Origin: Polaromonas sp. SP1
GTDB lineage: Bacteria; Pseudomonadota; Gammaproteobacteria; Burkholderiales; Burkholderiaceae_C
NCBI RefSeq assembly: GCF_003711205.1
Contig: NZ_CP031013.1
Span: 4,382,501-4,446,500, forward strand
DNA length: 64,000 nucleotides
Reading direction: 5' to 3'
The translations under genes and the position numbers were made by a program. The notes under the pieces were generated by a model, which worked only from the letters and a program-made list of their open reading frames with translations, had not been told where the DNA came from and did not search any database. Position 1 is the stretch's first letter. Every line of letters begins with the position of its first letter. Positions 1 through 8,765 of the stretch are shown in pieces.

Positions 1-813
1 GACCCGCGCGTGCGCCTGGTGCGCCAGGCCAATGCCGGCGTTTCCGCGGCGCGCAACCACGGTATCGAACTGGCGCAAGGCGAATGGGTGGCTTTTCTCG
101 ATGCCGACGACTGGCACCACCCCAACTACCTCGCGGCACTGGCATGGGCCCAGATACGCTACCCCGGAGCCGACACGGTGGCCACCGACTACCTGCCGGT
201 GCCCGACACCCTGGCGATGTGGCCGCCTCGCTGGCCCGCAATGCCGGAAGCCCCTGAGATTGAACTGATCACCGACCTGCCGCAGCGCTGGATGGTGTCA
301 CCCACGCTGTGCACCAGCGCGGTGTCGGTGCGGCGCGCGCGCCTGCGCGAAATGCAGCCCTGCTTTCCCCCCGGCGAATCGCATGGCGAAGACCTGGACC
401 TGTGGTTCCGCCTGGCAGAGCAGACGCCGGTGGCGCTGCTCCACGCGCCGCTGATGGCCTACCGCCTCGCCGTTGAAGGCAGCCTGACCAGCGGGCATGC
501 CGACCTGGCCATGCCGCCTTTCCTGGAGCGCATGGCGCAGCGCGCACTGACCGGCGCCATGCCGGCCTCGCGGCGCAACTCGGCCCTCTGGCTGGTGGCC
601 CAGTACCAGATCACACTCGCGCGCCAGGCCCTGGCCGCCGGGCGCCGCCGCGAGGGCTGGGCCTGGCTGCTGAAAGCACGCCGCGCGGCTGCCGGAAAAC
701 GCTGGTGGCTGACGGCCGCCATGGCGCTGTTGATGCCCGGCCCGCTGGTCAGGAACTGGCAGCAGTGGCGCTTGCGCCGCACCGTGCAGTCGGTAAGCCC
801 GGAGGCCGGATAA
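1..813 (+). CDS. Glycosyltransferase family 2, 5'-truncated by the window edge
   Basis: The frame is open from base 1, so the start codon lies upstream and about 270 C-terminal residues are visible. The GT-A signature [12 protein letters not shown] is followed by FLDADDW, the DXD-type motif that binds the metal and nucleotide-sugar. The first nucleotide-binding strand is missing, as expected for a cut N-terminus. The C-terminal 70 residues are Arg/Trp-rich with one short hydrophobic stretch, so peripheral membrane attachment is possible. The next gene starts 3 bases after the stop, so this is the upstream part of a polysaccharide-assembly operon. Donor and acceptor sugars cannot be read from the sequence. 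Confidence 0.9.
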   Translation, partial: DPRVRLVRQANAGVSAARNHGIELAQGEWVAFLDADDWHHPNYLAALAWAQIRYPGADTVATDYLPVPDTLAMWPPRWPAMPEAPEIELITDLPQRWMVSPTLCTSAVSVRRARLREMQPCFPPGESHGEDLDLWFRLAEQTPVALLHAPLMAYRLAVEGSLTSGHADLAMPPFLERMAQRALTGAMPASRRNSALWLVAQYQITLARQALAAGRRREGWAWLLKARRAAAGKRWWLTAAMALLMPGPLVRNWQQWRLRRTVQSVSPEAG

Positions 814-816
814 AAA

Positions 817-1884
817 ATGAACCCCACACCGTTTGGCAAGATGCCCGCGTGCCGCGTCTCCGTGATCATCAAGGCGCTCAATGAAGAAAAGCGCATCGAA
901 GCAACCGTGGAGAGCGCGCTGCGCGCCGTCTCTACCGTGGGCGGCGAGGTGATTCTTGCGGACTCGTATTCCAGCGACCGCACGGTCGAGCTCGCCAGCG
1001 CCTACCCGATACGCATCGTCCAGCTGGCCAACCCCGAAGAGCGCTGCTGCGGCGCAGGCCCGCAGCTGGGCTACCAGCATTCGCGCGGCGAGTTCGTCTA
1101 CATCCTCGACGGCGACATGCAGATGCGCGAAGGCTTTCTGGAGCAGGCGCTCGCCTTCCTCGATGCGCACGCCGACGTCGCCGGCGTAGGCGGCCGCGTG
1201 GTCGAGCAGAACACTGAAAGCCTGGAGTACATGGCCCGCGGCGAACGCGCCTCGGCCCATCTGCAACCGGGCAAGGTCGACAGGCTGGACGGCGGCGGGC
1301 TGTACCGGCGCAGCGCCATTGAAGCGGCCGGCTACTTTTCCGACCGCAACCTGCACAGCTACGAAGAGTTCGACCTGGCGATCCGGCTGCGCGCGCTGGG
1401 CTGGCGTCTGTGGCGCCTGCCTGTCGATGCGGCCAACCACTTCGGCCACGACGCGCCGCCCTACCGCCTGCTGGTGCGGCGCTGGCGCACGCGCTACATC
1501 TGCGGCCTGGGCGAGCTGGTGCGCGCCGCGGCGGGCCAGCCGCGGCTGCCGCTGGCGCTGCAGGGCCTGCGCGAGTTGCGCATTTACCTGGCGGTGCTGG
1601 CCTGGTGGGCCATGCTGGCCAGCATCGCCTTGTGGCCCATCGCCGCCTCCTGGCGCCTGGCGTTTTTCTGCGCCATCGCCACGGCGCCTGTGCTTTTGAT
1701 GACCTGGCGCAAACGCTCCGTCACCAAGGCGGTGTACGCCGTGGTGTCGTGGTGTTTCAACGCTGCCGGGCTGCTGCGCGGCTTGCTGCACCGCCAGCGC
1801 CCGGCGCGCGAGGCCATCGCCAGCAAGGTGCTCAAGGAGCCGGCCGCCGCAATGCCGCAGCCGGCGCAGGAGGCCCTCCATTGA
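817..1884 (+). CDS. Membrane-associated family 2 glycosyltransferase
   Basis: This 355-residue protein opens with a GT-A fold: VIIKALNEEKRIEATVESAL, then ILADSYSSDRT with the nucleotide-binding Asp, then YILDGDMQMREGF carrying the DXD-type motif. About residues 250-305 form two hydrophobic segments (around IYLAVLAWWAMLASIALWP), so it is probably anchored to the inner membrane. It is expected to add a sugar to a lipid-linked oligosaccharide on the cytoplasmic face. The start follows a purine-rich GGAGGCCGG stretch, 3 bases after the previous stop. Its TGA overlaps the TTG start of the acyltransferase, which suggests translational coupling. Confidence 0.9.
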   Translation: MNPTPFGKMPACRVSVIIKALNEEKRIEATVESALRAVSTVGGEVILADSYSSDRTVELASAYPIRIVQLANPEERCCGAGPQLGYQHSRGEFVYILDGDMQMREGFLEQALAFLDAHADVAGVGGRVVEQNTESLEYMARGERASAHLQPGKVDRLDGGGLYRRSAIEAAGYFSDRNLHSYEEFDLAIRLRALGWRLWRLPVDAANHFGHDAPPYRLLVRRWRTRYICGLGELVRAAAGQPRLPLALQGLRELRIYLAVLAWWAMLASIALWPIAASWRLAFFCAIATAPVLLMTWRKRSVTKAVYAVVSWCFNAAGLLRGLLHRQRPAREAIASKVLKEPAAAMPQPAQEALH

Positions 1885-2978
1885 AGGGCGCGACGCAGCA
1901 GTTTGCCGGTGTGCAGATCCTGCGCTTTGCCGCGGCCATGCTGGTCGTGGTGATGCACATCACCCAGGCGATTTCCATCCACATCACCGGCACCGGGCCC
2001 GGCCACTACTGGGAAAGCGGCTCCGCCGGGGTGGACATCTTTTTTGTGATCAGCGGCTTCGTCATGGCCATGTCGACGGCCTCGCTGCCGGCGGACGGAC
2101 CCTCGCGCCTCAGTGCCGCCTGGGTCTTTATGCGGCGGCGCCTGCTGCGCATCGCGCCGCTTTACTGGTTCTACACCCTGCTCAAGGTGGCGCTGCTGCT
2201 GGCGATGCCCGCCCTGGCTGCGCGCTCCTCGGTAGAGCCCGGCCACGTCGCGGCTTCGCTGTTTTTTGTTCCCGCGATGAGCCCCTGGGGCCTGGTGCAG
2301 CCGACGCTTCCGGTCGGCTGGACGCTGAATTTCGAAATGCTGTTTTACGCGGTGTTTGCCGTGGCCATTGCGCTGGGTGCGCCGCGCATCCGCTTTTGCC
2401 TGGCCGCTTTTGGGCTGCTGTTTCTGGCCGGCTACGTGTTGCCGGGCTCGGTGGCGCTGGGTTTTTACACCCAGACCATCGTGTTCGAGTTCATCCTCGG
2501 CGTGTGCATCGCGCACGCCTTTTTGCATTTCAGGCACGCATCGCCGTGGATGGGTTTGGCCGTGATGGCGGCCGGAGCACTGTTCATGTTCGCACCCGAC
2601 TGGGGCCATTCGACCGACCGCTTCGCCACCTGGGGCTGCGGCGCCGCGCTGGTAGTGCTGGGCGCGGTATGGCTGGAGCCCTGGACCCTGCGCGCGCCGC
2701 TGGCTTCGCGCCTGTCATTCCTGGGTGACGCCTCTTATTCCATTTACCTGTCGCACACCTTTGTAGTGCCGGCCGGCGTACTTGCGCTCAAGCGCCTGGG
2801 CGTGCAGGACAGCCTGGCCATCGTCGTGGCCGTGAGCCTGGCCGTGGTGGTGGCCGGCTGCCTCTCTTATGTCTGGCTGGAGCGGCCCATGACGGCTTTC
2901 TTCAAGCGCGTCCTGTTCGGCGCGCCCAAGCTCCCCAGCCCTCTTGCCCCTATACAGGAAAGCAACCATGCGAAGTGA
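1881..2978 (+). CDS. Acyltransferase 3 family membrane O-acyltransferase
   Basis: An integral membrane protein of about 365 residues in the acyltransferase-3 family, which usually O-acetylates exported polysaccharides. The N-terminus carries the family pattern: ILRFAAAMLVVVMHI with the conserved His, then VDIFFVISGF. About ten hydrophobic helices follow. An in-frame ATG exists at 1410, but the region before 1881 lies over the preceding glycosyltransferase and has no family similarity. I place the start at TTG 1881, preceded by GCAGGAGG and overlapping the upstream TGA. This implies an acetylated polysaccharide. The substrate position is unknown. Confidence 0.87.
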   Translation: MKGATQQFAGVQILRFAAAMLVVVMHITQAISIHITGTGPGHYWESGSAGVDIFFVISGFVMAMSTASLPADGPSRLSAAWVFMRRRLLRIAPLYWFYTLLKVALLLAMPALAARSSVEPGHVAASLFFVPAMSPWGLVQPTLPVGWTLNFEMLFYAVFAVAIALGAPRIRFCLAAFGLLFLAGYVLPGSVALGFYTQTIVFEFILGVCIAHAFLHFRHASPWMGLAVMAAGALFMFAPDWGHSTDRFATWGCGAALVVLGAVWLEPWTLRAPLASRLSFLGDASYSIYLSHTFVVPAGVLALKRLGVQDSLAIVVAVSLAVVVAGCLSYVWLERPMTAFFKRVLFGAPKLPSPLAPIQESNHAK

Positions 2979-4152
2979 ATCGCTGCCGCGCACCGCCACC
3001 GGCGCGCGTGAAAGCCGCTATATCTACATTGCCTGCCCGTGGACGCCGCTGGGCGGCGGCATGTTCAAGGTGGCCGACTACCTGATCCAGGCGCAGGCCT
3101 CTTCGTCGGCCATCGCCTCGGCCGGTGCAGCCGAGCTTCGCCCGCTGGACACACGCGGCGGCGCGAACGCGGTGTATTCCTTCTGGGTGCTGGCGACCGC
3201 CCTGGTGCGCATCGCGCGCGGCAGGCTCAGCGGCCGGCTGGCCGGCGTGCATGTGAACATGGCCGAGCGCCTGAGCCTCTTTCGCAAAGGCGCCGTCATC
3301 GTGGCCTGCCGCGCGCTGGGCGTGCCCGTGGTGCTGCACCTGCATGCGGCGCAGTTGCACCCCTTCTACCATTCGCTGCCGCGCCCGCTGCAGGCGCTGA
3401 CGCGCTGGGTGTTCTCGTTGCCGGCCAGCTGCGTGGTGCTGGGTTCCGCGGCGCGGCGCTTTGTCATTGAAGACCTGGGCGTTGCGCAAGATCGCGTGGA
3501 CATCGTCATCAACGGTGTGCCGGAGCCGACCCATGCGCGGCGCATCGCCGGCGAAAGCAACGTGCAGCGTGTGCTCTTCCTGGGCAACCTGTCGGAGCGC
3601 AAGGGCGTGTCGGACTTGCTGCAGGCACTGGCCTTGCCGGGCTTTGACACCGCAACGCTGGAAGTGACGCTGGCCGGCGGCGGCGACGTGGCAACCTATG
3701 AAGCCAAGGCCAGGGAACTGGGCATTGCCGGTTTTGTGCGCTTTGCCGGCTGGTCTGACCAGCAGCAGGTAGCGCGGCTGATGTCGCGCACCGACGTGCT
3801 GGTGTTGCCGTCTTATGACGAAGGCCTGCCGCTGGTGATTCTGGAAGCGCTGGCCAACGGCGTGGCGGTGGTGTGCAGCCCCGTCGGTGAGATCCCGTCG
3901 GTGCTGCAGGACGGTGTGAATGCCTGCTTCGTGCAAGCCGGCGACGTGGCCGGCATCGCGGCCGCCCTGCAGCAGGTCCTGCAGGACGACGGGCTGCGCA
4001 GCGCCCTGGAGCGCAACGGCCGCGCGATGTATGAACAGCATTTTTCCATCGCCCGCTTTTTCTCCAGCGTGGCGCGCATTCACCAGCGCGACTTCGGCGT
4101 GGCCGGCCGGTCGCTGCGTGCGCCCGCGGCTTCACAGGACACCACCGCATGA
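2968..4152 (+). CDS. Glycosyltransferase family 4 (GT-B)
   Basis: This 394-residue GT-B retaining glycosyltransferase has a first-domain Gly-rich loop near PLGGGMFKVADYL. The C-terminal domain has FLGNLSERKGVSDLLQAL and EGLPLVILEALANGVAVV, the E-x7-E nucleotide-sugar motif. I chose ATG 2968, which follows AGGAAAG. An in-frame TTG at 2944 lies deeper in the preceding gene. The start overlaps the acyltransferase end by 11 bases and the stop overlaps the next ATG (ATGA), so the gene is tightly coupled in the operon. Sugar specificity is not visible. Confidence 0.9.
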   Translation: MRSESLPRTATGARESRYIYIACPWTPLGGGMFKVADYLIQAQASSSAIASAGAAELRPLDTRGGANAVYSFWVLATALVRIARGRLSGRLAGVHVNMAERLSLFRKGAVIVACRALGVPVVLHLHAAQLHPFYHSLPRPLQALTRWVFSLPASCVVLGSAARRFVIEDLGVAQDRVDIVINGVPEPTHARRIAGESNVQRVLFLGNLSERKGVSDLLQALALPGFDTATLEVTLAGGGDVATYEAKARELGIAGFVRFAGWSDQQQVARLMSRTDVLVLPSYDEGLPLVILEALANGVAVVCSPVGEIPSVLQDGVNACFVQAGDVAGIAAALQQVLQDDGLRSALERNGRAMYEQHFSIARFFSSVARIHQRDFGVAGRSLRAPAASQDTTA

Positions 4153-5840
4153 TCAAGGACGCCAACAGCATCCCCAACGGCAGCCGCCTGGAGGCGGACG
4201 TCTGCGTGGTCGGCGGCGGCCCCGCCGGAATTTCGCTGGCGCTCAGCCTGGCCGACGGCGGGCATTCCGTGCTGCTGCTCGAATCCGGGCAACTGCAGCC
4301 GCATGCGCCCACGCAAGACCTGTATGAGGGCGACGTGGCCGACGAGCAGTTGCACAGCCCGCCCGGCAAGTACCGGCAGCGGCGGCTGGGCGGCTCCTCG
4401 GCGATCTGGGGCGGGCGCTGCATGCCCTTCGACCCGGTCGACTTTGAAACCCGCGCGCACATCCCGCACAGCGGCTGGCCGCTGTCGTATGACGACTTGC
4501 TGCCCTGGTACCCACGCGCCAATGCCCTGGCCGAAGCCGGGCGCTTTCTTTACGACGCCTGCGAAGCGCTCGCGCCCGAGACCGGCCCGCTGATTGCCGG
4601 CTTCGACAGCCGGCGCGTGCTGACCAACGGGCTGGAGCGCTTTTCCTGCCCCACCCACTTTGGCAGCCGTTATGCCAAACGGCTGGCGCTGGCGCCCACG
4701 CTCGAAGTCTTGCTGGGCGCCAATTGCACCTCGCTGCAGCTGCAGCCCGACGGCCAGGCCGTGCGGGAGCTGCAGGTGCGAACGCTGCAGGGCACACAGT
4801 TCTCGGTTGCCGCGCGCAAGACCGTGCTGGCCACGGGCGGCCTCGAAACCGCCCGGCTGCTGCTGGCCTCTCGCGACGTCACGCCGCAAGGTGTGGGCAA
4901 CCAGCACGACGTGGTCGGCCGCTATTACATGTGCCATATCGCCGGCAACGTGGGCACGCTGACGGTGCACGGCCCTACCCGCAATGTGCGGCACGGCTAC
5001 GAAATATCGCCTGAAGGCATTTACTGCCGGCGCCGCATCGCGGTCGCCGCCGGCGAGCAAAGACGGCTCGGCCTGGCCAACGCCGTGGCGCGCCTGCACT
5101 TTCCGCGCATCACCGATCCGGCGCACCGCAGCGGCGTGCTGTCGGGCCTTTTCCTGGCCCGCAAGATGATCAGCTACGAGTACGGCAAGCGCCTCAAGGA
5201 CGGCGCACCGCCTTCGGCCGGGGTGTACGCGCGCCACCTGCTCAACGTCGTGACGGATCCGCTGGACACCACCGCCTTCCTGGCGCACTGGCTGACGAAA
5301 CGCACCCTTGCAGACCGCAAATTCCCCTCGGTGATCCTGCGCAACCGCACCAACCGCTTCAGCCTGGAGGTGCACGGTGAGCAGGTCCCGCAGCCCCACA
5401 GCCGGGTCACGCTCACCGATAGCGCCGATGCGCTCGGCATGCCGCGCCTGAAGGTCGACTGGCGCTACAGCCGCGCCGACATCGATTCCGTGGGCGCCAG
5501 CCTGGATGTGATGGCGCAGGAGTTCGGGCGCAGCGGCAAGGCCCGCTTCGAGTACGACCGCCATACGCTGGAGGAAGACCTGATGCGTTTCGGCGCCTAT
5601 GGCGGCCACCACATCGGCACCACACGCATGGGCACGGACGTGCGCAGCAGCGTGGTGAACGCCGACTGCCAGGTGCATTCGGTGCGCAACCTGTTTGTGG
5701 CCGGCAGCGCGGTGTTCCCGACGTCCAGCCAGGCCAACCCGACCCTGACGCTGATCGCGATGTCGCTGCGGCTGGGCGACTTTTTGTCACGGCAATTGCG
5801 CGCAGAGCGCTCGCCGCTGCAGATGCGGGAGGCGGCATGA
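4149..5840 (+). CDS. GMC-family FAD oxidoreductase in a polysaccharide operon
   Basis: This 563-residue flavoprotein opens with an FAD-binding Rossmann motif, CVVGGGPAGISLALSLADGG. LGGSSAIWGGRCMPFD then matches the GMC family signature region, ATGGLETARLL the second signature area, and the C-terminal GGHHIGTTRMG with NLFVAGSAVFPTSSQANPT closes the flavin site. Family members oxidise alcohols or sugars. Here both ends overlap their neighbours by four bases, which ties it to glycan synthesis. A plausible role is oxidation of a sugar hydroxyl or of a nucleotide- or lipid-linked precursor, followed by the adjacent SDR. The substrate is inferred from context only. Confidence 0.88.
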   Translation: MIKDANSIPNGSRLEADVCVVGGGPAGISLALSLADGGHSVLLLESGQLQPHAPTQDLYEGDVADEQLHSPPGKYRQRRLGGSSAIWGGRCMPFDPVDFETRAHIPHSGWPLSYDDLLPWYPRANALAEAGRFLYDACEALAPETGPLIAGFDSRRVLTNGLERFSCPTHFGSRYAKRLALAPTLEVLLGANCTSLQLQPDGQAVRELQVRTLQGTQFSVAARKTVLATGGLETARLLLASRDVTPQGVGNQHDVVGRYYMCHIAGNVGTLTVHGPTRNVRHGYEISPEGIYCRRRIAVAAGEQRRLGLANAVARLHFPRITDPAHRSGVLSGLFLARKMISYEYGKRLKDGAPPSAGVYARHLLNVVTDPLDTTAFLAHWLTKRTLADRKFPSVILRNRTNRFSLEVHGEQVPQPHSRVTLTDSADALGMPRLKVDWRYSRADIDSVGASLDVMAQEFGRSGKARFEYDRHTLEEDLMRFGAYGGHHIGTTRMGTDVRSSVVNADCQVHSVRNLFVAGSAVFPTSSQANPTLTLIAMSLRLGDFLSRQLRAERSPLQMREAA

Positions 5841-6844
5841 AAGTCCTGGTTCTGGGCGCCTCCGGCCATATCGGCGCGCGCTTGCTCGAGATGCTGCGGG
5901 CCACGCCCTGGGCTGCGGCCACGGGCGCGTCCCGGCACATGAGAAACGACAGCAGCTGGCTGGAGATTGACAGCCGCGACCCGCGCGAGCTGGTGCAGGC
6001 CCTCAAAGGCTTTGATGCGGTGGTGAACTGCGTCGCAGGCGATGCGGCTTCGATTGCCGGCGGCGCGCGCGCGCTGGCGCGGGCTGCACTCGAGGCCGAT
6101 TGCCGGCGCATTGTTCACCTGAGCACCATGTCGGTGTACGGCCGCGTCGAGGGCAACGTGCGTGAAGACACAGCACTGGACCCCAGCCTGGGCTGGTACG
6201 GCCGTGCCAAATGCGAAGCCGAGGCCGCCATGCGCGACTTTGTGCAGCACGGCGGCGAGGCGGTGCTGCTGCGTCCGGGTTGTGTGTTCGGCCCCGGCAG
6301 CCAGCTGTGGGTGGGACGTATCGGCCGGTGGCTGCAGGCCGGGCGCCTCGGCGACCTGGGCATCGCGGGCGACGGCTGGTCCAACCTGGTTCACGTCGAC
6401 GATGTGTGCCAGGCGCTGCTGCTGGCACTGCAGTTGCCGGTGCCGCAGGACGAAATGCCTGTGTTCAACCTGGCGGCGCCCGACAGCCCGCGCTGGAACG
6501 ACTACTTCGTCGACCTGGCCCTGGAAATCAGGGCGACACCGGTGCGCCGCATCGGCCGGCGCCGGCTTCAGCTCGATGCCTGGATGGGCGGCCCCCCGCT
6601 CAAGGCCGCGGAACGCCTACTGAAACGTTTGGGCAGCCACAGCATGAAGTTGCCCGATGCGCTGCCGCCGGGTTTGCTGGGCCTGTGGTCGCAGCACATA
6701 CACCTCGACACGCAGGCGGCCACCGACCAGCTCGGTGTGCAGTGGACCCCTTATGCCGACGGCCTGCGTGATTCCGCGCAATGGTTTTGCGCACCCGCCG
6801 CCACCGGCCAAACCACCCTGGACAACATGATATGCACGCCCTGA
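5837..6844 (+). CDS. NAD(P)-dependent epimerase/dehydratase (extended SDR)
   Basis: This 335-residue extended SDR starts with VLVLGASGHIGARLLEML, the GxxGxxG cofactor loop. HLSTMSVYG supplies the catalytic Ser/Thr region and WYGRAKCEAE the YxxxK pair. FNLAAPDSPRW and the C-terminal half form the substrate lobe. The gene overlaps the GMC oxidoreductase by ATGA, and the two may work in sequence on one sugar (oxidation, then epimerisation or reduction). The acetyltransferase start lies inside its last 13 bases. Substrate unassigned. Confidence 0.87.
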   Translation: MKVLVLGASGHIGARLLEMLRATPWAAATGASRHMRNDSSWLEIDSRDPRELVQALKGFDAVVNCVAGDAASIAGGARALARAALEADCRRIVHLSTMSVYGRVEGNVREDTALDPSLGWYGRAKCEAEAAMRDFVQHGGEAVLLRPGCVFGPGSQLWVGRIGRWLQAGRLGDLGIAGDGWSNLVHVDDVCQALLLALQLPVPQDEMPVFNLAAPDSPRWNDYFVDLALEIRATPVRRIGRRRLQLDAWMGGPPLKAAERLLKRLGSHSMKLPDALPPGLLGLWSQHIHLDTQAATDQLGVQWTPYADGLRDSAQWFCAPAATGQTTLDNMICTP

Positions 6845-7482
6845 AGGCCGACACCCACCGAAAGTTCGGGCAGTCCGCCCCGCCGCTCATGCTGAAGGGC
6901 GCCCTGCTGGACCCGGCCTTTCGCGTGGTCGTTTGCCTGCGCCTGTGCCAGGCAGCGGACCGGTTGCCTGCCGGCTGGCGCTGGCTGGCCCTGCTGCCCG
7001 CCCGTTTGCTGCATCGCCTGGCCAGCCAGCTGGCGGGCGTCGAGATACCGTGGCGCACCGCCATCGCGCCAGGCCTGGCGCTTACGCACGGGCGCGGCAT
7101 CGTCGTCAACGCCGGTGCGCGCATCGGCAGCAATGTCACGCTGTTCCACGGCGTTACGCTGGGCCAGCGCGACCACATCGATGCGCAAGGCCGCAGGCAC
7201 ACGCTGTACCCGGTGATCGAAGACGAAGTCTGGATAGGCCCGCACGCCATCATCGTGGGCGGTGTGACGGTGGGCAAAGGCAGCCGGATTGCGGGCGGCG
7301 CCTATGTATTTGAAGACGTGCCGCCCTACTGCGTGGTGCTGGGCAACCCGGGCAAGATCGTGCGGCGCGACTGCACGCCCGACGTGGACAACCGCTACAG
7401 CGAAGAAGAGCTGCCGGTAGCGCAGGCCGGGCATCCCCCCTCCAGCCACCCCACCCAACCCAGTCCGCTATCAAATCAATAG
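6832..7482 (+). CDS. Left-handed beta-helix acetyltransferase (serine acetyltransferase-like)
   Basis: This 216-residue protein has the hexapeptide repeats of the CysE/LbH class: NAGARIGSNVTLFHGVTLG, then PVIEDEVWIGPHAIIVGG and PPYCVVLGNPGKIV. In glycan clusters such proteins usually acetylate a sugar or amino sugar rather than serine. I use ATG 6832 because an in-frame start at 6781 would overlap the SDR by 64 bases. The final residues and the TAG stop are encoded by the start of a dispersed intergenic repeat, so the C-terminus past the helix is probably accretional. Confidence 0.85.
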   Translation: MHALKADTHRKFGQSAPPLMLKGALLDPAFRVVVCLRLCQAADRLPAGWRWLALLPARLLHRLASQLAGVEIPWRTAIAPGLALTHGRGIVVNAGARIGSNVTLFHGVTLGQRDHIDAQGRRHTLYPVIEDEVWIGPHAIIVGGVTVGKGSRIAGGAYVFEDVPPYCVVLGNPGKIVRRDCTPDVDNRYSEEELPVAQAGHPPSSHPTQPSPLSNQ

Positions 7483-7519
7483 CAACTCGCCCACGTCCCA
7501 TCTGGGCTGGAGGCCAATT
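7467..7519 (+). repeat. Dispersed repeat family A, copy 1 (overlaps a CDS end)
   Basis: Starts gctatcaaatcaatagc, a short inverted repeat, followed by cgcccacg and a gggctggaggcc tail. The same layout recurs at 34756, 48613, 55058, 58083 (inverted) and 60186. This copy lies between two convergent genes and supplies the stop codon of the acetyltransferase. Confidence 0.8.
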
Positions 7520-7530
7520 TCATCACTAAT

Positions 7531-8298
7531 TCAACGCCGGTTGAAAGACGCCAGCCGCAGCGCGCGCGAGAGAAACAGCGGGTTGCCGATCACATAACGC
7601 TGGAACAGGCGGCGCGGCTCCAGCGCCAGGCGGAACACCCACTCCATGCCCACGCGGCGAATCCACAGCGGAGCGCGCGGCGTCTTGCCGCCGAGGAAGT
7701 CAATGATGGCGCCGCCGCAGACAATCAGGCAGGGATGCGCCAGCACGGCGCGCAATCCGGCAGCGACCTCTTCCTGCCGCGGCATGCCCATGCCGAGCAC
7801 GATCAGCGCCGGCCTGTGCTCCGCCGCGAGCGCGGCATACGCCCCGGCCTCGAGAAAACCGTTGGCATGAATCACCTTGCTGTGCGGCGCAAGCTCTTGC
7901 CGCACATGCTGGGAGGCTGTTTCCAGCCAGGGGTCACGCGTGCCGAACAAGGCAATGCCCCGGCCGTCAAACGCGCGTATCAGCCGCGGAATCAGGTCGG
8001 TGCCATTGAGGTTGAGGCCCGGCTCCATGCGCAGCAGCTTGAACAGCGTGGCCATGCCCGAGCCGTCCCTGAGCACGCGGTCCGCCGAATGCAGGGCGTC
8101 AAAAAAAGAGACCGACGCGGCCATGGAGTTCATCGCATGCGCATTCGCAAAGGCCAGCACCGAGGGCGCACGGGGATAGCTCAGTTCGGCCAGCAGCGCC
8201 TGCCCTTCAGACGCGCCCTGCACGCGCTCGATCTTTTCCACCACCAGCTGCCAGCGACTGCGCCAGTCGGGCGGGTTCGCGCTGCGGGAATTCAGCAT
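7531..8298 (-). CDS. WecG/TagA/CpsF family glycosyltransferase
   Basis: A 255-residue member of the WecG/TagA/CpsF family, which transfers N-acetylmannosaminuronate-like or related sugars onto lipid-linked intermediates at the membrane. Visible signatures are RDGSGMATLFKLL, ALFGTRDPWLE, LIVLGMGMPRQEEV and IVCGGAIIDFLGGKTPRAP, followed by a basic, aromatic C-terminal tail (RVGMEWVFRLALEPRR) typical of membrane association. It is convergent with the operon ending at 7482 and lies downstream of the eps core on the same strand, separated by the oppositely oriented VanZ gene. It probably completes the polysaccharide repeat unit. Exact sugar unknown. Confidence 0.9.
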   Translation of the reverse strand: MLNSRSANPPDWRSRWQLVVEKIERVQGASEGQALLAELSYPRAPSVLAFANAHAMNSMAASVSFFDALHSADRVLRDGSGMATLFKLLRMEPGLNLNGTDLIPRLIRAFDGRGIALFGTRDPWLETASQHVRQELAPHSKVIHANGFLEAGAYAALAAEHRPALIVLGMGMPRQEEVAAGLRAVLAHPCLIVCGGAIIDFLGGKTPRAPLWIRRVGMEWVFRLALEPRRLFQRYVIGNPLFLSRALRLASFNRR

Positions 8299-8351
8299 GG
8301 CATCACCGGCATCACGCCCCGGCCAGGCAACACCATGAGAAAATTGCCCCC

Positions 8352-8765
8352 ATGGTCAAAGCCCTTCTTCGTGACAACTTCCGCGACAACTTGCAGCGCA
8401 CCATCCGCATCCTCGCGGCCCTGACCGTCGTCGTGAGCGCGGCGGTACTGTACGTGGCCGGCGCCCAACCCGTCGCCGTGGGCCTTTTCCCGGCCCCCTG
8501 GGACAAGCTGGCCCACCTGCTGACTTTTGCGGTGGTCGGCATGGCGGCCGGCCTGGCCGGCGGCCTGCGCGGCTGGCGCATGGCCCTCAGCTGCGTGGCG
8601 GGTGCCCTGCTGGTGGGCGGCATGGACGAGTTGCACCAGATGTTTTTGCCGGGCCGCTCGGCGAGCTGGGCCGACCTGGCCGCGGACGCGGCAGGCGGCC
8701 TGCTGGGTGCGGCTGTACTGGCTGTCCTGCATCGTCTGGCGAGCGGACGCCTCACGCATCATTAA
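8352..8765 (+). CDS. VanZ-like family small membrane protein
   Basis: This 137-residue protein has about four hydrophobic helices and the VanZ-family core: WDKLAHLLTFAVVG, then GGMDELHQMFLPGRSASW, where the acidic-His pattern DELHQ and PGR are diagnostic, then DLAADAAGGLLGA. VanZ-like proteins often occur beside exopolysaccharide or exosortase genes, with an unclear role. It is convergent with the kinase gene and overlaps its end by 14 bases. It sits where a larger exosortase gene is often found in related eps clusters. That comparison is from memory. Confidence 0.82.
   Translation: MVKALLRDNFRDNLQRTIRILAALTVVVSAAVLYVAGAQPVAVGLFPAPWDKLAHLLTFAVVGMAAGLAGGLRGWRMALSCVAGALLVGGMDELHQMFLPGRSASWADLAADAAGGLLGAAVLAVLHRLASGRLTHH

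Noticed and set aside
298..1881. Long minus-strand frame of 527 codons
   Set aside because: It lies fully antisense to two glycosyltransferase genes and has no family similarity. Such shadow frames are expected in high-GC DNA.
4080..5678. Minus-strand frame of 532 codons
   Set aside because: It is antisense to the GMC oxidoreductase, which has clear FAD motifs.
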